Of a DNA stretch of 64,000 nucleotides, positions 14,994 to 24,079 are shown in pieces. The notes below the pieces were generated by a model. That model was not told where the DNA came from and ran no database searches. It saw only the letters and a program-made list of their open reading frames with translations. Each line of letters opens with the position of its first letter. The stretch's first letter is position 1. The stretch is from UBA2589 sp965223235 (lineage in GTDB: Bacteria; Gemmatimonadota; Gemmatimonadetes; Longimicrobiales; Gaopeijiaceae), in NCBI GenBank assembly GCA_965223235.1, contig CBDCVV010000005.1:1-64000 (forward strand), read 5' to 3'. A program made the position numbers and the translations under genes.

Positions 14994-16895
14994 ATGTTTC
15001 TTCGCGCATTTCTAGCGCTGGCTACAGCGCTCATTCTCGCGCCTGGCGCGGCGGAACAACGCTCCGTCGCCATCCAGGGCACCATTACCTCCTCGGCCAC
15101 CGGCCAGGCCCTCCAGGGTGCGCAGATCACTGTCGCGGGCACCTCGTTCGGCACCCTCTCGGCTTCAGACGGGAAATACTTGCTCCTAGTCGACGATGGT
15201 TGGGTAGGCCGAGAGATTCGAATCGATGTGACGCTGATCGGCCACATGACGCAGCGCAAAACGATTCGCCTTTCCGAGGGTGATCACACCGTCGACTTCT
15301 CTCTCGACCCATCAGCGATCGCCTTGGATGAGGTCGTTGTAACCGGGACCGCCGGGCAGGCTCGCCAACGCAAGTTGGGCAATACGATTGCTGCCATGTC
15401 CGCGCAGCCGTCGATCGTAGCATCCGAGGCGTACCGCATGCGGGTCGACGATGGGAACCGCGAAGCATATGCCCACATCTCGGAGAACGAGTTCCAGGCC
15501 GTCTCTTCCAATCCCCTGTCGACCTTCTCCGTCGACGTGGATCGCGCGTCGTATGCGAATGTGAGGCGGTTCTTGACGCAGGGAACACGGCCTCCGGTCG
15601 ACGCGGTCCGCATCGAAGAGTTGATCAACTACTTCCCGTACAACGATCCGGCACCGTACGCGGGCGCTGATGACCCACTGCTGATCACTACCGAGGTCGC
15701 TCCCGCACCGTGGGAGGAGCGGCACCACCTCGTACGTGTCGGCGTGAAGGCGGAAGAAATCGACTTCGACGAAGCCCCGGCGAATAACCTGGTCTTCCTT
15801 CTCGATGTCTCCGGGTCGATGAACCAACAGAACAAGCTTCCACTCCTCAAGACGGCCTTCACGATGCTCGCCAACGAGCTCCGGCCCCAAGACCGCGTCG
15901 CGATCGTCGTCTACGCGGGAGCTGCAGGGCTAGTACTGCCCTCCACCTCGGGGGCTGAGCGTGAGACGATACTCGCCGCCCTCGAAGAGCTTCAAGCAGG
16001 AGGCTCGACCGCGGGCGGAGCCGGGATCCGGCTCGCGTACTCGGTGGCTGCGGAGAACTTCATCGAGGGAGGGAACAACCGGGTGATCCTGGCGACCGAC
16101 GGCGACTTCAACGTCGGAGCGTCGAGCGACTCGGAGATGGTCCGCCTCATCGAGGAGAAGCGCGAGGGTGGGACATTCCTCACGGTCCTCGGCTTCGGTA
16201 CCGGAAATCTGCAAGATGCCAAGATGGAGCAGATCGCGGACCACGGGAACGGCAACTACGCATACATCGACGGCGTCTTGGAGGCTCGGAAGGTGCTCGT
16301 CTCGGAGATGGGTGGGACACTCCTCACCGTAGCCAAGGACGTGAAGATCCAGGTCGAGTTCAACCCGAGTCGGGTGGCGGCGTATCGCCTCATCGGGTAC
16401 GAGAATCGCCTCCTCGCGGCTGAGGACTTCAACGATGACGAGAAGGACGCCGGCGAGATGGGCGCCGGCCACACCGTCACCGCCCTCTACGAAGTGATCC
16501 CGGTCGGGGTCGAGACCAATGCACAGGTGCGGGGCGTCGATCAGCTTCGCTATCAGCGAGACGGACGAGCGGTCGCGGACAACGAAGAGCTGCTCTTCGT
16601 GAAGCTCCGCTACAAAGAGCCCGATGGTGATGAGAGCCGACTTATCACCCGGCGCGTAGAAGATATCGAAGCGTCGACGTCCGATGACTTCCGCTTCGCG
16701 GCTGCCGTCGCGGCCTGGGGAATGCTCCTCCGTGACTCCGAACACTGCGGCGACTTCACCATCGACGATGTGGCGCGGCTCGCGCGGGGGGCGGTCGGAG
16801 CTGACGAGGGTGGATACAGAAGCAACTTCTTGGCGCTACTCGATCAGGCTCGCTCGATGGAAGTCTTGGCGATGTCACCAGGGGCGTCGCGCTAG
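14994..16895 (+). CDS. VWA domain protein with CarboxypepD_reg and DUF3520 regions
   Basis: The 633-aa protein has a signal peptide (MFLRAFLALATALILAPGAA), a CarboxypepD_reg-like domain (about 27-105) ending in LDEVVVTGTAGQARQRKLG, which resembles the start of a SusC-type plug, a von Willebrand factor N-terminal region (about 150-235, SNPLSTFSVDVDRASYANVRR), a VWA domain (about 255-435) with the metal-binding DVSGSMNQ site, and a C-terminal DUF3520 region (about 450-625). It is probably lipid-free and periplasmic or surface-bound; proteins of this class (YfbK type) are thought to bind proteins, but a partner is not known. AGGAGG is 5-6 bases before the ATG. A strong hairpin follows at 16910. 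Confidence 0.9.
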   Translation: MFLRAFLALATALILAPGAAEQRSVAIQGTITSSATGQALQGAQITVAGTSFGTLSASDGKYLLLVDDGWVGREIRIDVTLIGHMTQRKTIRLSEGDHTVDFSLDPSAIALDEVVVTGTAGQARQRKLGNTIAAMSAQPSIVASEAYRMRVDDGNREAYAHISENEFQAVSSNPLSTFSVDVDRASYANVRRFLTQGTRPPVDAVRIEELINYFPYNDPAPYAGADDPLLITTEVAPAPWEERHHLVRVGVKAEEIDFDEAPANNLVFLLDVSGSMNQQNKLPLLKTAFTMLANELRPQDRVAIVVYAGAAGLVLPSTSGAERETILAALEELQAGGSTAGGAGIRLAYSVAAENFIEGGNNRVILATDGDFNVGASSDSEMVRLIEEKREGGTFLTVLGFGTGNLQDAKMEQIADHGNGNYAYIDGVLEARKVLVSEMGGTLLTVAKDVKIQVEFNPSRVAAYRLIGYENRLLAAEDFNDDEKDAGEMGAGHTVTALYEVIPVGVETNAQVRGVDQLRYQRDGRAVADNEELLFVKLRYKEPDGDESRLITRRVEDIEASTSDDFRFAAAVAAWGMLLRDSEHCGDFTIDDVARLARGAVGADEGGYRSNFLALLDQARSMEVLAMSPGASR

Positions 16896-16909
16896 AGGGA
16901 GCAAGCGGG

Positions 16910-16942
16910 GAGGGCGCGGCCGCGGTTCGCGGCCGCGCCCTC
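16910..16942. terminator. Perfect 15-bp hairpin between VWA and DUF5916 genes
   Basis: A perfect 15-bp G+C-rich stem (16910-16924 with 16928-16942) with a three-base loop (gtt). There is no U tract. It sits 14 bp after the VWA stop and 3 bp after the convergent DUF5916 stop. Confidence 0.7.
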
Positions 16943-16945
16943 GCG

Positions 16946-19171
16946 CTATAGGCGCATGAGGTAGGTCACCTTCACGACCAAGCCCCGGTCCGCGAGGCGA
17001 CTCCATACGTAGTCTTCACCGCCTCGATTCTCGGTGAAAACCACGAACAGATCGCTACCTGGGCGATGCACGAAGTTCAGCCTGATGTTCGTAGAGAAGT
17101 CGCTATCCAGGCTGTTGTACTGTACGAGTCCGCTCGTAGAAAGTCGGGTCGACCACGACCAGGTGGCCCGGATCGAAGTGATGTCCGCTGTAAATGAGCC
17201 CGAGGGTACGTCAACGAGATTGCGCGTGAACGCAGGCTCAGCAGAGAAGCGCGGCGAGAAGGCGGCGACCAAGTTGAACGAGGCGCTGATCAGCGACCCA
17301 CCGTAGAAGTTCGAGATGATTCCGTTGCTCCCGAGGCTGACAGCCCGGGCGGTACTCGTGCCGGCAAACCACCCCACATGATCATTCCGAAAGCGACCGC
17401 TCGGGACGAATACGTCGTCCGAAAGGTCGAATCCTTCGTCGACGATCGTCTCCGAGATATTCGCGAAGATCCCGATGTTGTCCGAACTCTCCCAAGCGGG
17501 CGCCACAAAGAAGCCTGCGGCCCAATCCTGAAGGCGGCGGTCGTCGACGGTGGTTGCATACTGTCCACCCACGAAGAGTTGGACCTCGCGGAGTCCTAGA
17601 GCCGAAGGGCGCCACGTGGGGCCTCCATAGAGCTCGGTGCGGCTGTAGTCGGTCCGGGTCACGAAGCCGGCGGAAGCCTCGACGTCGGGGCCCACCGAAT
17701 AGTGATTGAAGAACGACCCCCACCGGTCGCCGAAGTAGTTGTAGCCAACGCGGAACGCAGTATCATCGCCGCCCTCCCCTTCCGTAAACGAGCGTGTCCC
17801 GAAGAAGCTCCACACCCAGGCGTTCCCCAAGACGAACTGCCCGTCGAGGCCGGCTACGGTGTTCGCCGGACCGTCGCCCCGACGATCGGTCACCATCGCG
17901 CCGAGGAAGTTGCTCTCCCCGACATCCCGCTTGATGCGCGCCACGGAGAAGAGTTCTCGATCCACACCCTCGAAGTCCCCGTTCGCCGGCAGTCGATCGG
18001 TCGCCACACTCATGAGTCCTACGGATTGCGCTCCGACCCGACCCGTGAGGCGCGCGCCGCCCAGGATCGGCACCTCTCCATCGTCCGAAATCCCGATCTG
18101 GCGACTGAAGAACATCTGGTAGGCCGGCGGCTCCAACGGGTTACCGGGGACGCCTAAATCGAAGACACCCGAGTTCTCGAGGAAGAAGTCCCGTTTCTCG
18201 GGAAAGAAGAGGTTGAATCGGGTGAGGTTCACCTGGGCGTCGTCGACTTCGACCTGAGCGAAATCGGTGTTGGCGGTGAGATCCAAGGTGAGGCCCGGAA
18301 CTACCTCGGACTTGATGTCGAGCCCGAAGGACGCGTCGGTCGACGTCGTGACGAGACCCGAGTCGTCGACTTCTTGTCGTCGAGCTCCCAAGACGTACGG
18401 CTTTACATCGGCGTTGAGGCCCTGCCTCGGGAGGTCCACCAATTCCACGAGGTGTCCGGCCCGACTGACGCGCTGGAGACCACCGCCTTCGCGCTCCCAA
18501 CCCTGCCACAGCGCCGTCTCGTTCTTACGGCGAATCACCCGGAGCACATTGAGACCCCAGGCATCATCCGGCGACGCGTCGGGGTACCTCAGTGAGCGCC
18601 AAGGGATCGCGAATTCGGCGCTCCATCCTTCTGCCGTGCGTCGGCCGGCCACCTCCCATACCCCACGCCAGTCCAGGTTCAACCCCGCGCCCTCGTCCGT
18701 AATGAGCGCTTCGAACTCGGCTCCATTCGCGTTCGTCGCAAAGACGAATCCGTTTCGGTGGTCGTGAAACGGATCGAGTAGGATGGCCACGACATCGTCG
18801 CCTGCTGGCACGAGTCCACCCCCAAACGGATCGGCTCCCAAGACCTTGTCCCTTTGCATCACGCGGGCGACCACGCCCTTAGGCTCGGAGTCGAAGGCCG
18901 ATACAGCGATGTAGAGCGCATCTTCGTCGTAGGCCATCCGGATCTCCGTGCGCTCGGATGCCGGCTGGCCCTCGTCAGGATTCTGCTGTCGAAAGCCCGT
19001 CGCGATCGCGGCTCTCGTCCAGAAGGGTTCGTCGATACGACCGTCGACTGCCACGCGCTCACCCTCGGAGAGGCGCATCGCAGATGTCGAAGCGTCTTGC
19101 GCTTGGAGCCCACGAGCCGATAGCACGACGCCTGCAACGCCGAGGGCCCACCACACGGACCTCACGTCCAC
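16946..19171 (-). CDS. DUF5916 protein with CBM9-like domain
   Basis: The 741-aa protein has a signal peptide (VWWALGVAGVVLSARGLQAQ), a CBM9-like beta-sandwich (about residues 35-250: VAVDGRIDEPFWTRA, AYDEDALYIAVSAFDSEP, DVVAILLDPFHDHRNGFVF, GWSAEFAIPWRSLRY) and a long DUF5916 region with alternating strands ending VVKVTYLMRL, which looks like an outer-membrane barrel. The function of this family is unknown; binding of carbohydrate or other polymers is guessed from CBM9. The GTG at 19171 was kept because GAGAGGACGG lies just upstream. It begins 37 bp after the CocE-type peptidase gene and is likely co-transcribed with it. Confidence 0.88.
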   Translation of the reverse strand: MDVRSVWWALGVAGVVLSARGLQAQDASTSAMRLSEGERVAVDGRIDEPFWTRAAIATGFRQQNPDEGQPASERTEIRMAYDEDALYIAVSAFDSEPKGVVARVMQRDKVLGADPFGGGLVPAGDDVVAILLDPFHDHRNGFVFATNANGAEFEALITDEGAGLNLDWRGVWEVAGRRTAEGWSAEFAIPWRSLRYPDASPDDAWGLNVLRVIRRKNETALWQGWEREGGGLQRVSRAGHLVELVDLPRQGLNADVKPYVLGARRQEVDDSGLVTTSTDASFGLDIKSEVVPGLTLDLTANTDFAQVEVDDAQVNLTRFNLFFPEKRDFFLENSGVFDLGVPGNPLEPPAYQMFFSRQIGISDDGEVPILGGARLTGRVGAQSVGLMSVATDRLPANGDFEGVDRELFSVARIKRDVGESNFLGAMVTDRRGDGPANTVAGLDGQFVLGNAWVWSFFGTRSFTEGEGGDDTAFRVGYNYFGDRWGSFFNHYSVGPDVEASAGFVTRTDYSRTELYGGPTWRPSALGLREVQLFVGGQYATTVDDRRLQDWAAGFFVAPAWESSDNIGIFANISETIVDEGFDLSDDVFVPSGRFRNDHVGWFAGTSTARAVSLGSNGIISNFYGGSLISASFNLVAAFSPRFSAEPAFTRNLVDVPSGSFTADITSIRATWSWSTRLSTSGLVQYNSLDSDFSTNIRLNFVHRPGSDLFVVFTENRGGEDYVWSRLADRGLVVKVTYLMRL

Positions 19172-19208
19172 CCGTCCTCTCCCCTTTCCTTTGGTTTCGG
19201 TCCGTGGG

Positions 19209-21044
19209 TCAGCTGATAAGCCGACCCAACGCCTCTCGCCCGCCTACGACGGGGAGGGTAATCGACGTTCCACTCAAATCGATGTCGAGCGCGGTCCCGG
19301 CGTCCGGCCAGAGTGTGAACTCGCGGTCACTCGAGAAAATCATGAGGCCAATACGCTGTCCCGCGGGGATCACCTGGTCATCCGGCTGAAGCGCGAAGGT
19401 GACTTCGCGGAACTCTCCAGGCTCGAGAGGCGAGCTCTCCGTCAGCGAGAGATGGTTCTGCGGGTCTGCCCAACCCCGAGTAATCACGTTATCCAGGAGT
19501 CGGGCGTCGTCTTCCCATGGGAGTGAGACGAGCCACACCGAGAGGTTCGCGGCTTCGGCGTCGGCAGCGACTCGCACCGTTACCGTCGGAACCCCCGAGA
19601 TGTGGACCGGCTCCGTGAGTTCGGAGGTTGTGTAGAGGAGTCTGTGTCGGGACGCCTCGGCTGCGGCGAGGTCACCCCCGGAGAGAGCCACATCGTCCAC
19701 GAGCCCTTCGACGGTACCGCGCTCTGCCGCGGACCATCCGAGCGCCCCGACCCGCCCACCACCAGCCGTCGGATACAACGTGACGCCCGCAGCCTCAGGG
19801 TGAGGGTAGTCTTCATACGCGGTGGGGTCATCCGCCCCGTCATCTTCCCGCACGATCCACGCGCGAGGATCGTCTTCCACCCCGTTTTCGACGTCGTACA
19901 GGTAGCGGGTGAACCATCGGTTCATCATTCGGTGCGGAGGCTCTCCTCCATGCCCGGCCTGGTGGTAGTAGATCTGAACTGGCACGCCCCGCTCTTTGAG
20001 GGCCTCCGTAATCCGGTAGCTGTGCTCCGGCATGACATTCCAGTCGTTGAAGCCGTGCGCCATCAACGTCGCGGCCCGCACGCCGTCGATCGCCTGGAGA
20101 TAGTCCCGGCCAGACCAGAAGTCGTTGTAGTCGCCGGAAAGACGATCGCGCCCCTCGGCCATCTCTCCGTCTCGGATGTGCTCGTCGCACCAAGCCCGAC
20201 GCTCGGGGTCGCCCGAGTTGATGAAGTCGTACAAGACGTCCACGTCTTCCCCGAGGTAGCCCCCGGGCGCTCGCACGAGACCGTTGGACCGGTAGTAGTG
20301 GTAGTAGGACGTGTTGGGAGCCACCGGGATAATCGCCTCCAAGCCCTCGACCCCAGTCGTCGCGGCCGCCAACGGAAGCGTCCCGTTGTATGACGTCCCC
20401 GTCATTCCAACCTTCCCGGTCGCCCAATACGCTTCGACCTCCTCGCCGCCCACCGCTTCCGTAAAGCCTCTGGCTCTACCATTGAGCCAGTCGATGACCG
20501 CTTTGGGAGCGAGAGACTCGTTGATTCCACCGACCGTGGGACACCCCTGCGAAAGCCCGGTCCCTGGGGACTGCGAGTGAATCACCGCGAAGCCGCGCGG
20601 GACCCAGGTCGCCACGTGGGAATTCGATATCGTGGGGCGGCGGCTCTGATGCTGAATCGATGGCATCTCATCGCGTTCGGGTGGCGTCTCGCCCACTTCA
20701 TGGCTCACGTCCCAAAAGTACCGAGAGTCTACCGTCCCAACCCCGGAGTAGTACGGAGACGACTCGTAGATCACTGCGAGCCGCAATCCATCCTCCGTCT
20801 GCGACGGACGCGTCACGTCGACGTGCACTCGGTCGGGTGTCCCATCGCCGTCGGAATCGAACGGGGTTTCGACCCAGAGGTCGTGGCGGATCCACTGGCC
20901 GGGATCCGCGAACGCCTCGACCACTTGAGCCTCGCCGTTCTCGAAGACGGGTCTCGCGTCGTTCGGGGCCTGCGCCTGAGCCGGAAGCGAGCCCCCAAAG
21001 GTGATCGCGGAGAGCACGGCGTACATGGATTTCGGTTTTGTCAT
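19209..21044 (-). CDS. Secreted CocE/NonD or X-Pro dipeptidyl-peptidase (S15) family hydrolase
   Basis: The 611-aa protein has a signal peptide (MYAVLSAITFGGSLPAQAQ), an alpha/beta hydrolase core and a C-terminal jelly-roll (about 430-610, SGVPTVTVRVAADAEAANLSVWLVSLP). The catalytic serine lies in GMTGTSYNG, an aspartate in HGFNDWNV, and the histidine in HQAGHGG. The pattern PYYSGVGTVDSRYFWDV and the helical insertion around WCDEHIRD fit Xaa-Pro dipeptidyl-peptidases of peptidase family S15 better than cocaine esterases. It would remove X-Pro dipeptides from proline-rich peptides outside the cytoplasm. An in-frame ATG at 21074 overlaps rnhB; ATG 21044 is preferred because the signal peptide starts there. 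Confidence 0.9.
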   Translation of the reverse strand: MTKPKSMYAVLSAITFGGSLPAQAQAPNDARPVFENGEAQVVEAFADPGQWIRHDLWVETPFDSDGDGTPDRVHVDVTRPSQTEDGLRLAVIYESSPYYSGVGTVDSRYFWDVSHEVGETPPERDEMPSIQHQSRRPTISNSHVATWVPRGFAVIHSQSPGTGLSQGCPTVGGINESLAPKAVIDWLNGRARGFTEAVGGEEVEAYWATGKVGMTGTSYNGTLPLAAATTGVEGLEAIIPVAPNTSYYHYYRSNGLVRAPGGYLGEDVDVLYDFINSGDPERRAWCDEHIRDGEMAEGRDRLSGDYNDFWSGRDYLQAIDGVRAATLMAHGFNDWNVMPEHSYRITEALKERGVPVQIYYHQAGHGGEPPHRMMNRWFTRYLYDVENGVEDDPRAWIVREDDGADDPTAYEDYPHPEAAGVTLYPTAGGGRVGALGWSAAERGTVEGLVDDVALSGGDLAAAEASRHRLLYTTSELTEPVHISGVPTVTVRVAADAEAANLSVWLVSLPWEDDARLLDNVITRGWADPQNHLSLTESSPLEPGEFREVTFALQPDDQVIPAGQRIGLMIFSSDREFTLWPDAGTALDIDLSGTSITLPVVGGREALGRLIS

Positions 21045-21066
21045 GCTACCACGTACCACCATGGGG

Positions 21067-21687
21067 TCATCCAAGTTCGAGTTCGAACTGCAGTCCAGTG
21101 AAGGTAAGCCGGTGATGGGGGGTCAGGCCGATCGTCTCGATCGCTTCGCGGTGCTCCCGCGTCCCGTACCCGGCGTTTCTCTCCCACCCGTATCCGGGGT
21201 ATCGCTTCGCCAGCCGACGCATGAGCCGATCTCGGATCACCTTCGCCACAATCGACGCACACCCGACGGAATGCACCAAGGCATCGCCATCGACAACGGC
21301 TTCGTGCGGTCGCCCAAGATACTTCACGTAGTCACCGTCGATTACGATATGCCCCGGCGCGAGTGCGAGTTGATCGAGAGCACGACCCATCGCGACGGTC
21401 GTGGCCCTCAGGATGTTGCGCCGATCGATCTCCCTCACCGATGCGGCACCCACACCGACCGAAATGGCCGCGGTCACTATGTGCTCGTAGAGCTCTTCGC
21501 GCACTCCAGCCGAGAGCGCCTTCGAATCGTCCGCTCCCTCGACCATCGTGTCGACGGGAAGGACCACGGCGGCGGCAACGACGGGTCCGGCAAGTGGGCC
21601 ACGGCCGGCCTCGTCCACTCCGGCCACGGATAATCCTCGACCCCAAAAGGGACGTTCGTACTCCAATGTGTCGGGGGCGTCAGGCAC
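21067..21687 (-). CDS. rnhB: Ribonuclease HII
   Basis: The 206-aa enzyme has the RNase HII core: VAGVDEAGRGPLAGPVVAAA with the catalytic Asp25-Glu26, the DDSKALSAGVREEL box, VIDGDYVKY, and GCASIVAKVIRDRLM. It cuts RNA-DNA hybrids on the 5' side of single ribonucleotides in genomic DNA. It is 34 bp after rplS, matching the widespread rplS-rnhB order, and 22 bp before the CocE-type gene. Confidence 0.97.
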   Translation of the reverse strand: MPDAPDTLEYERPFWGRGLSVAGVDEAGRGPLAGPVVAAAVVLPVDTMVEGADDSKALSAGVREELYEHIVTAAISVGVGAASVREIDRRNILRATTVAMGRALDQLALAPGHIVIDGDYVKYLGRPHEAVVDGDALVHSVGCASIVAKVIRDRLMRRLAKRYPGYGWERNAGYGTREHREAIETIGLTPHHRLTFTGLQFELELG

Positions 21688-21721
21688 AGAGCGTGCTCGG
21701 ACGACGCCGCCGCATCACACG

Positions 21722-22078
21722 TCAGCGCGGCGTGCGCTTCTCCGCGATACGCGCCGCCTTTCCGCGACGCCCACGGAGATAGTACAGCTTGGCGCGCCGG
21801 ACCCGGCCGCGTCGAACGACTTCGACGCCGGTCACGGTAGGTGCGTGCAGCGGGAAGATACGTTCCACACCGATGCCGCTCGAGATCTTGCGGACGGTGA
21901 AGGTCTCGTCGATCCCCCCGTGCTTGCGAGCAATGCAAACGCCCTCGAAGACCTGGATCCGCTCCTTGGCCCCCTCGCGGACGAGGTACAGGACACGCAC
22001 GGTGTCACCGGGTGCAAAGTCGGGGAGTGCGTCCTCCCGAAGCTCCGCTTTTTCGATTTCTTTGATCACGTCGGTCAT
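21722..22078 (-). CDS. rplS: 50S ribosomal protein L19
   Basis: The 118-aa protein shows the L19 pattern: FAPGDTVRVLYLVREGAKERIQVFEG, RKISSGIGVERIFPLHAP, and VVRRGRVRRAKLYYLRGRRGKAARI. It lies at the 30S-50S interface. The frame is open upstream to 22342, but ATG 22078 has GGAG seven bases before it and matches the normal L19 start. It is normally co-transcribed with trmD; here an oppositely oriented M28 gene separates them, so it must have its own promoter. Confidence 0.97.
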   Translation of the reverse strand: MTDVIKEIEKAELREDALPDFAPGDTVRVLYLVREGAKERIQVFEGVCIARKHGGIDETFTVRKISSGIGVERIFPLHAPTVTGVEVVRRGRVRRAKLYYLRGRRGKAARIAEKRTPR

Positions 22079-22120
22079 GACGGACTCCGGTGACGCGGTC
22101 CAGTTGCAAAAGAGACTCAG

Positions 22121-22149
22121 AAGATAACCGTACTTCCGGCGTCGGTGAA
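22121..22149 (-). promoter_or_regulatory. Possible sigma-70 promoter of rplS-rnhB
   Basis: On the minus strand TTCACC (22149-22144), 17 bases, then TATCTT (22126-22121). It is 43 bp before the rplS start, where a promoter is needed because the operon is broken by the M28 gene. Confidence 0.4.
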
Positions 22150-22232
22150 CCCTGTGGCCATACCAGAGAGGTTGGTGAAGGAGTGGCGCTCCGCGAGCTT
22201 TCCTCGAGTTGGACACACTCCGGGAGACCCGC

Positions 22233-23324
22233 ATGAACCGCTCGGCACCACTGACGACTCTCGCTCTGCTCTGGAGCCTTTCGGCCTGTAGCAGCGACAC
22301 CCCGGAAGCGACCGTCGAGGTCGCGGCAGAGGCCACGCGCACCGAGCGGCTGGAGTCTCTCTTGTCGGTCTTGGCCGCCGATTCGATGGAGGGCCGGAGG
22401 ACGGGTACCCCCGGGGCCCATCGAACGCAGGACTTTCTCGCCGCGGAGCTCGCGAGCTATGGGGTAGAGCCGGGAGGGGACGACGGATACCTGCAAGCGA
22501 TCCCCATGGTCGGTCAGGACATCGTCACCCCCGAAGGCGCCATGACTCGCATGATCATCGAGCTGGACGCCGAGCGATGGGACACGATTCCGGCAGACGC
22601 GATCCGCCGCACTGACGGCAACATCGTTGGAATCATTCGGGGCTCGGATCCGGAGGTCGCCGGCGAAGCCGTCATCGTCGGAGCTCACTTCGATCACGTG
22701 GGGATCTCTCGGCCCGTCGTCGACTCGGCAGGCGTGGCCGATTCGATCTACAACGGGGCCGACGATGACGGGTCAGGAACGGTCGCCGTCCTCGAGATCG
22801 CCCGTGAATTGGCAGCTGGCCCCGCCCCGCGCCGCACGGTCGTGATCCTCCTCAGCACGGGGGAAGAGATGGGCCTACTGGGCACTCGCTACTACATCGA
22901 GCACCCCGTAATCCCGATGGCTCAAACGGTAGCGGATCTACAGATCGAGATGATTGGCCGCCCCGACGAGGCGATCGGTGGGGCGGGCAAGGCGTGGCTC
23001 ACCGGCTTCGAGCGCACCACGATGGGTGACCAACTCGCAGAGGCGGGCTCACCGATCGTCGCGGACCCTCGGCTGGATCAAAACTTCTTCTTCCGCAGCG
23101 ACAATATCGCGTTCGCGATGATCGGCATCCCCGCGCACACCATGTCGTCGTTCGGATTGCACTCGGACTACCACACGCCCGACGATGAGGTCGAGATGAT
23201 CGACTTCGCGCACATGACGCAGCTGGTGGACGCGGCCGTCGAAGCTGTTCGCTTCTTGGCGGACGGCCCCACGCCGGAGTGGAAGGAAGGGGGCATGGAG
23301 GGTCTGCCGCCGCTCGGCGGGTAG
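22233..23324 (+). CDS. M28-family aminopeptidase lipoprotein
   Basis: The 363-aa protein is a lipoprotein (TLALLWSLSACSS, Cys19) with an M28 zinc peptidase fold. Metal ligands and catalytic residues visible are HFDH (His152), the Asp in GADDDGSG (177-182), the Glu pair in LLSTGEEMGLLG (211-212), EMIGR and the last His in LHSDYHTPDDE. It probably releases amino-terminal residues from peptides in the periplasm. GGGAG lies before the ATG at 22233; a start at 22209 would put charged residues before the signal. It is inserted on the opposite strand between trmD and rplS. Confidence 0.92.
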   Translation: MNRSAPLTTLALLWSLSACSSDTPEATVEVAAEATRTERLESLLSVLAADSMEGRRTGTPGAHRTQDFLAAELASYGVEPGGDDGYLQAIPMVGQDIVTPEGAMTRMIIELDAERWDTIPADAIRRTDGNIVGIIRGSDPEVAGEAVIVGAHFDHVGISRPVVDSAGVADSIYNGADDDGSGTVAVLEIARELAAGPAPRRTVVILLSTGEEMGLLGTRYYIEHPVIPMAQTVADLQIEMIGRPDEAIGGAGKAWLTGFERTTMGDQLAEAGSPIVADPRLDQNFFFRSDNIAFAMIGIPAHTMSSFGLHSDYHTPDDEVEMIDFAHMTQLVDAAVEAVRFLADGPTPEWKEGGMEGLPPLGG

Positions 23325-23367
23325 TCCAACGCGCGGCCGGCCCGAGTCCGCCGGCTCGCCAGCTCGC

Positions 23368-24072
23368 CTAACCGTCGATTCCGTCGATTCCGTCGGTCGT
23401 AGTGCGCTCTCGGTCCCTTTGCCGGACCGCTTCGGTGCGCGCCTCCGTCTCGGCACGCCGCCACGCCTCGATCCGAGCGTGATCTCCAGACCGTAGAACC
23501 TCTGGGACTTCGAAGCCACGGTACGAGGGCGGGCGGGTGTACGACGGCGCAGAGATCGCACCGTCCTCATAGAACGAATCGCTGGAGGCCGCTTCATGAT
23601 CTCCGATGGCACCCGGAAGCAGGCGGACGATTGCGTCGATGACCGCCAACGCAGCCGGCTCTCCCCCCGAGAGCACGAAGTCCCCTAGCGACAGCTCCTC
23701 TGTCGCGAGGTGGTCCGCGACACGTTGATCCACGTCTTTGTAGTGCCCGCAAAGGAGCGTGACTTCCTTCGCGACGCTGAACCGCACGGCATCGGCGTGG
23801 GTAAAGCGTCGACCTCGAGCGGACATGAGCACGATCGGTCCCGATGGGTCTAGTTCGTCCACGGCCTCGAAGAACGGCTCCGGCTTCATGACCATCCCCG
23901 CCCCGCCTCCGTAAGGCAGATCGTCGACGGTCTTATGCCGATCATGCGTGAAGTCACGTAGGTCGACGGCCCGGTACTCGACCAGACCCTTGCTGGCCGC
24001 CCGAGCCGGGATCGATAGACCCAGCGGTCCAGAGAAGAAGCCGGGAAAGATCGATACGATGTTGATCCGCAT
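23368..24072 (-). CDS. trmD: tRNA (guanine-37-N1)-methyltransferase
   Basis: The 234-aa enzyme has the SPOUT knot of TrmD: MRINIVSIFPGFF, DLRDFTHDRHKTVDD, YGGGAGMVMKPEP, and the SAM-binding LSLGDFVLSGGEPAAL. It methylates N1 of G37 next to the anticodon and prevents +1 frameshifts. It ends with a short low-complexity tail (GIDGIDG) encoded by two copies of a 9-base unit. It starts 7 bp after rimM. Confidence 0.97.
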   Translation of the reverse strand: MRINIVSIFPGFFSGPLGLSIPARAASKGLVEYRAVDLRDFTHDRHKTVDDLPYGGGAGMVMKPEPFFEAVDELDPSGPIVLMSARGRRFTHADAVRFSVAKEVTLLCGHYKDVDQRVADHLATEELSLGDFVLSGGEPAALAVIDAIVRLLPGAIGDHEAASSDSFYEDGAISAPSYTRPPSYRGFEVPEVLRSGDHARIEAWRRAETEARTEAVRQRDRERTTTDGIDGIDG

Positions 24073-24079
24073 CGGTACC

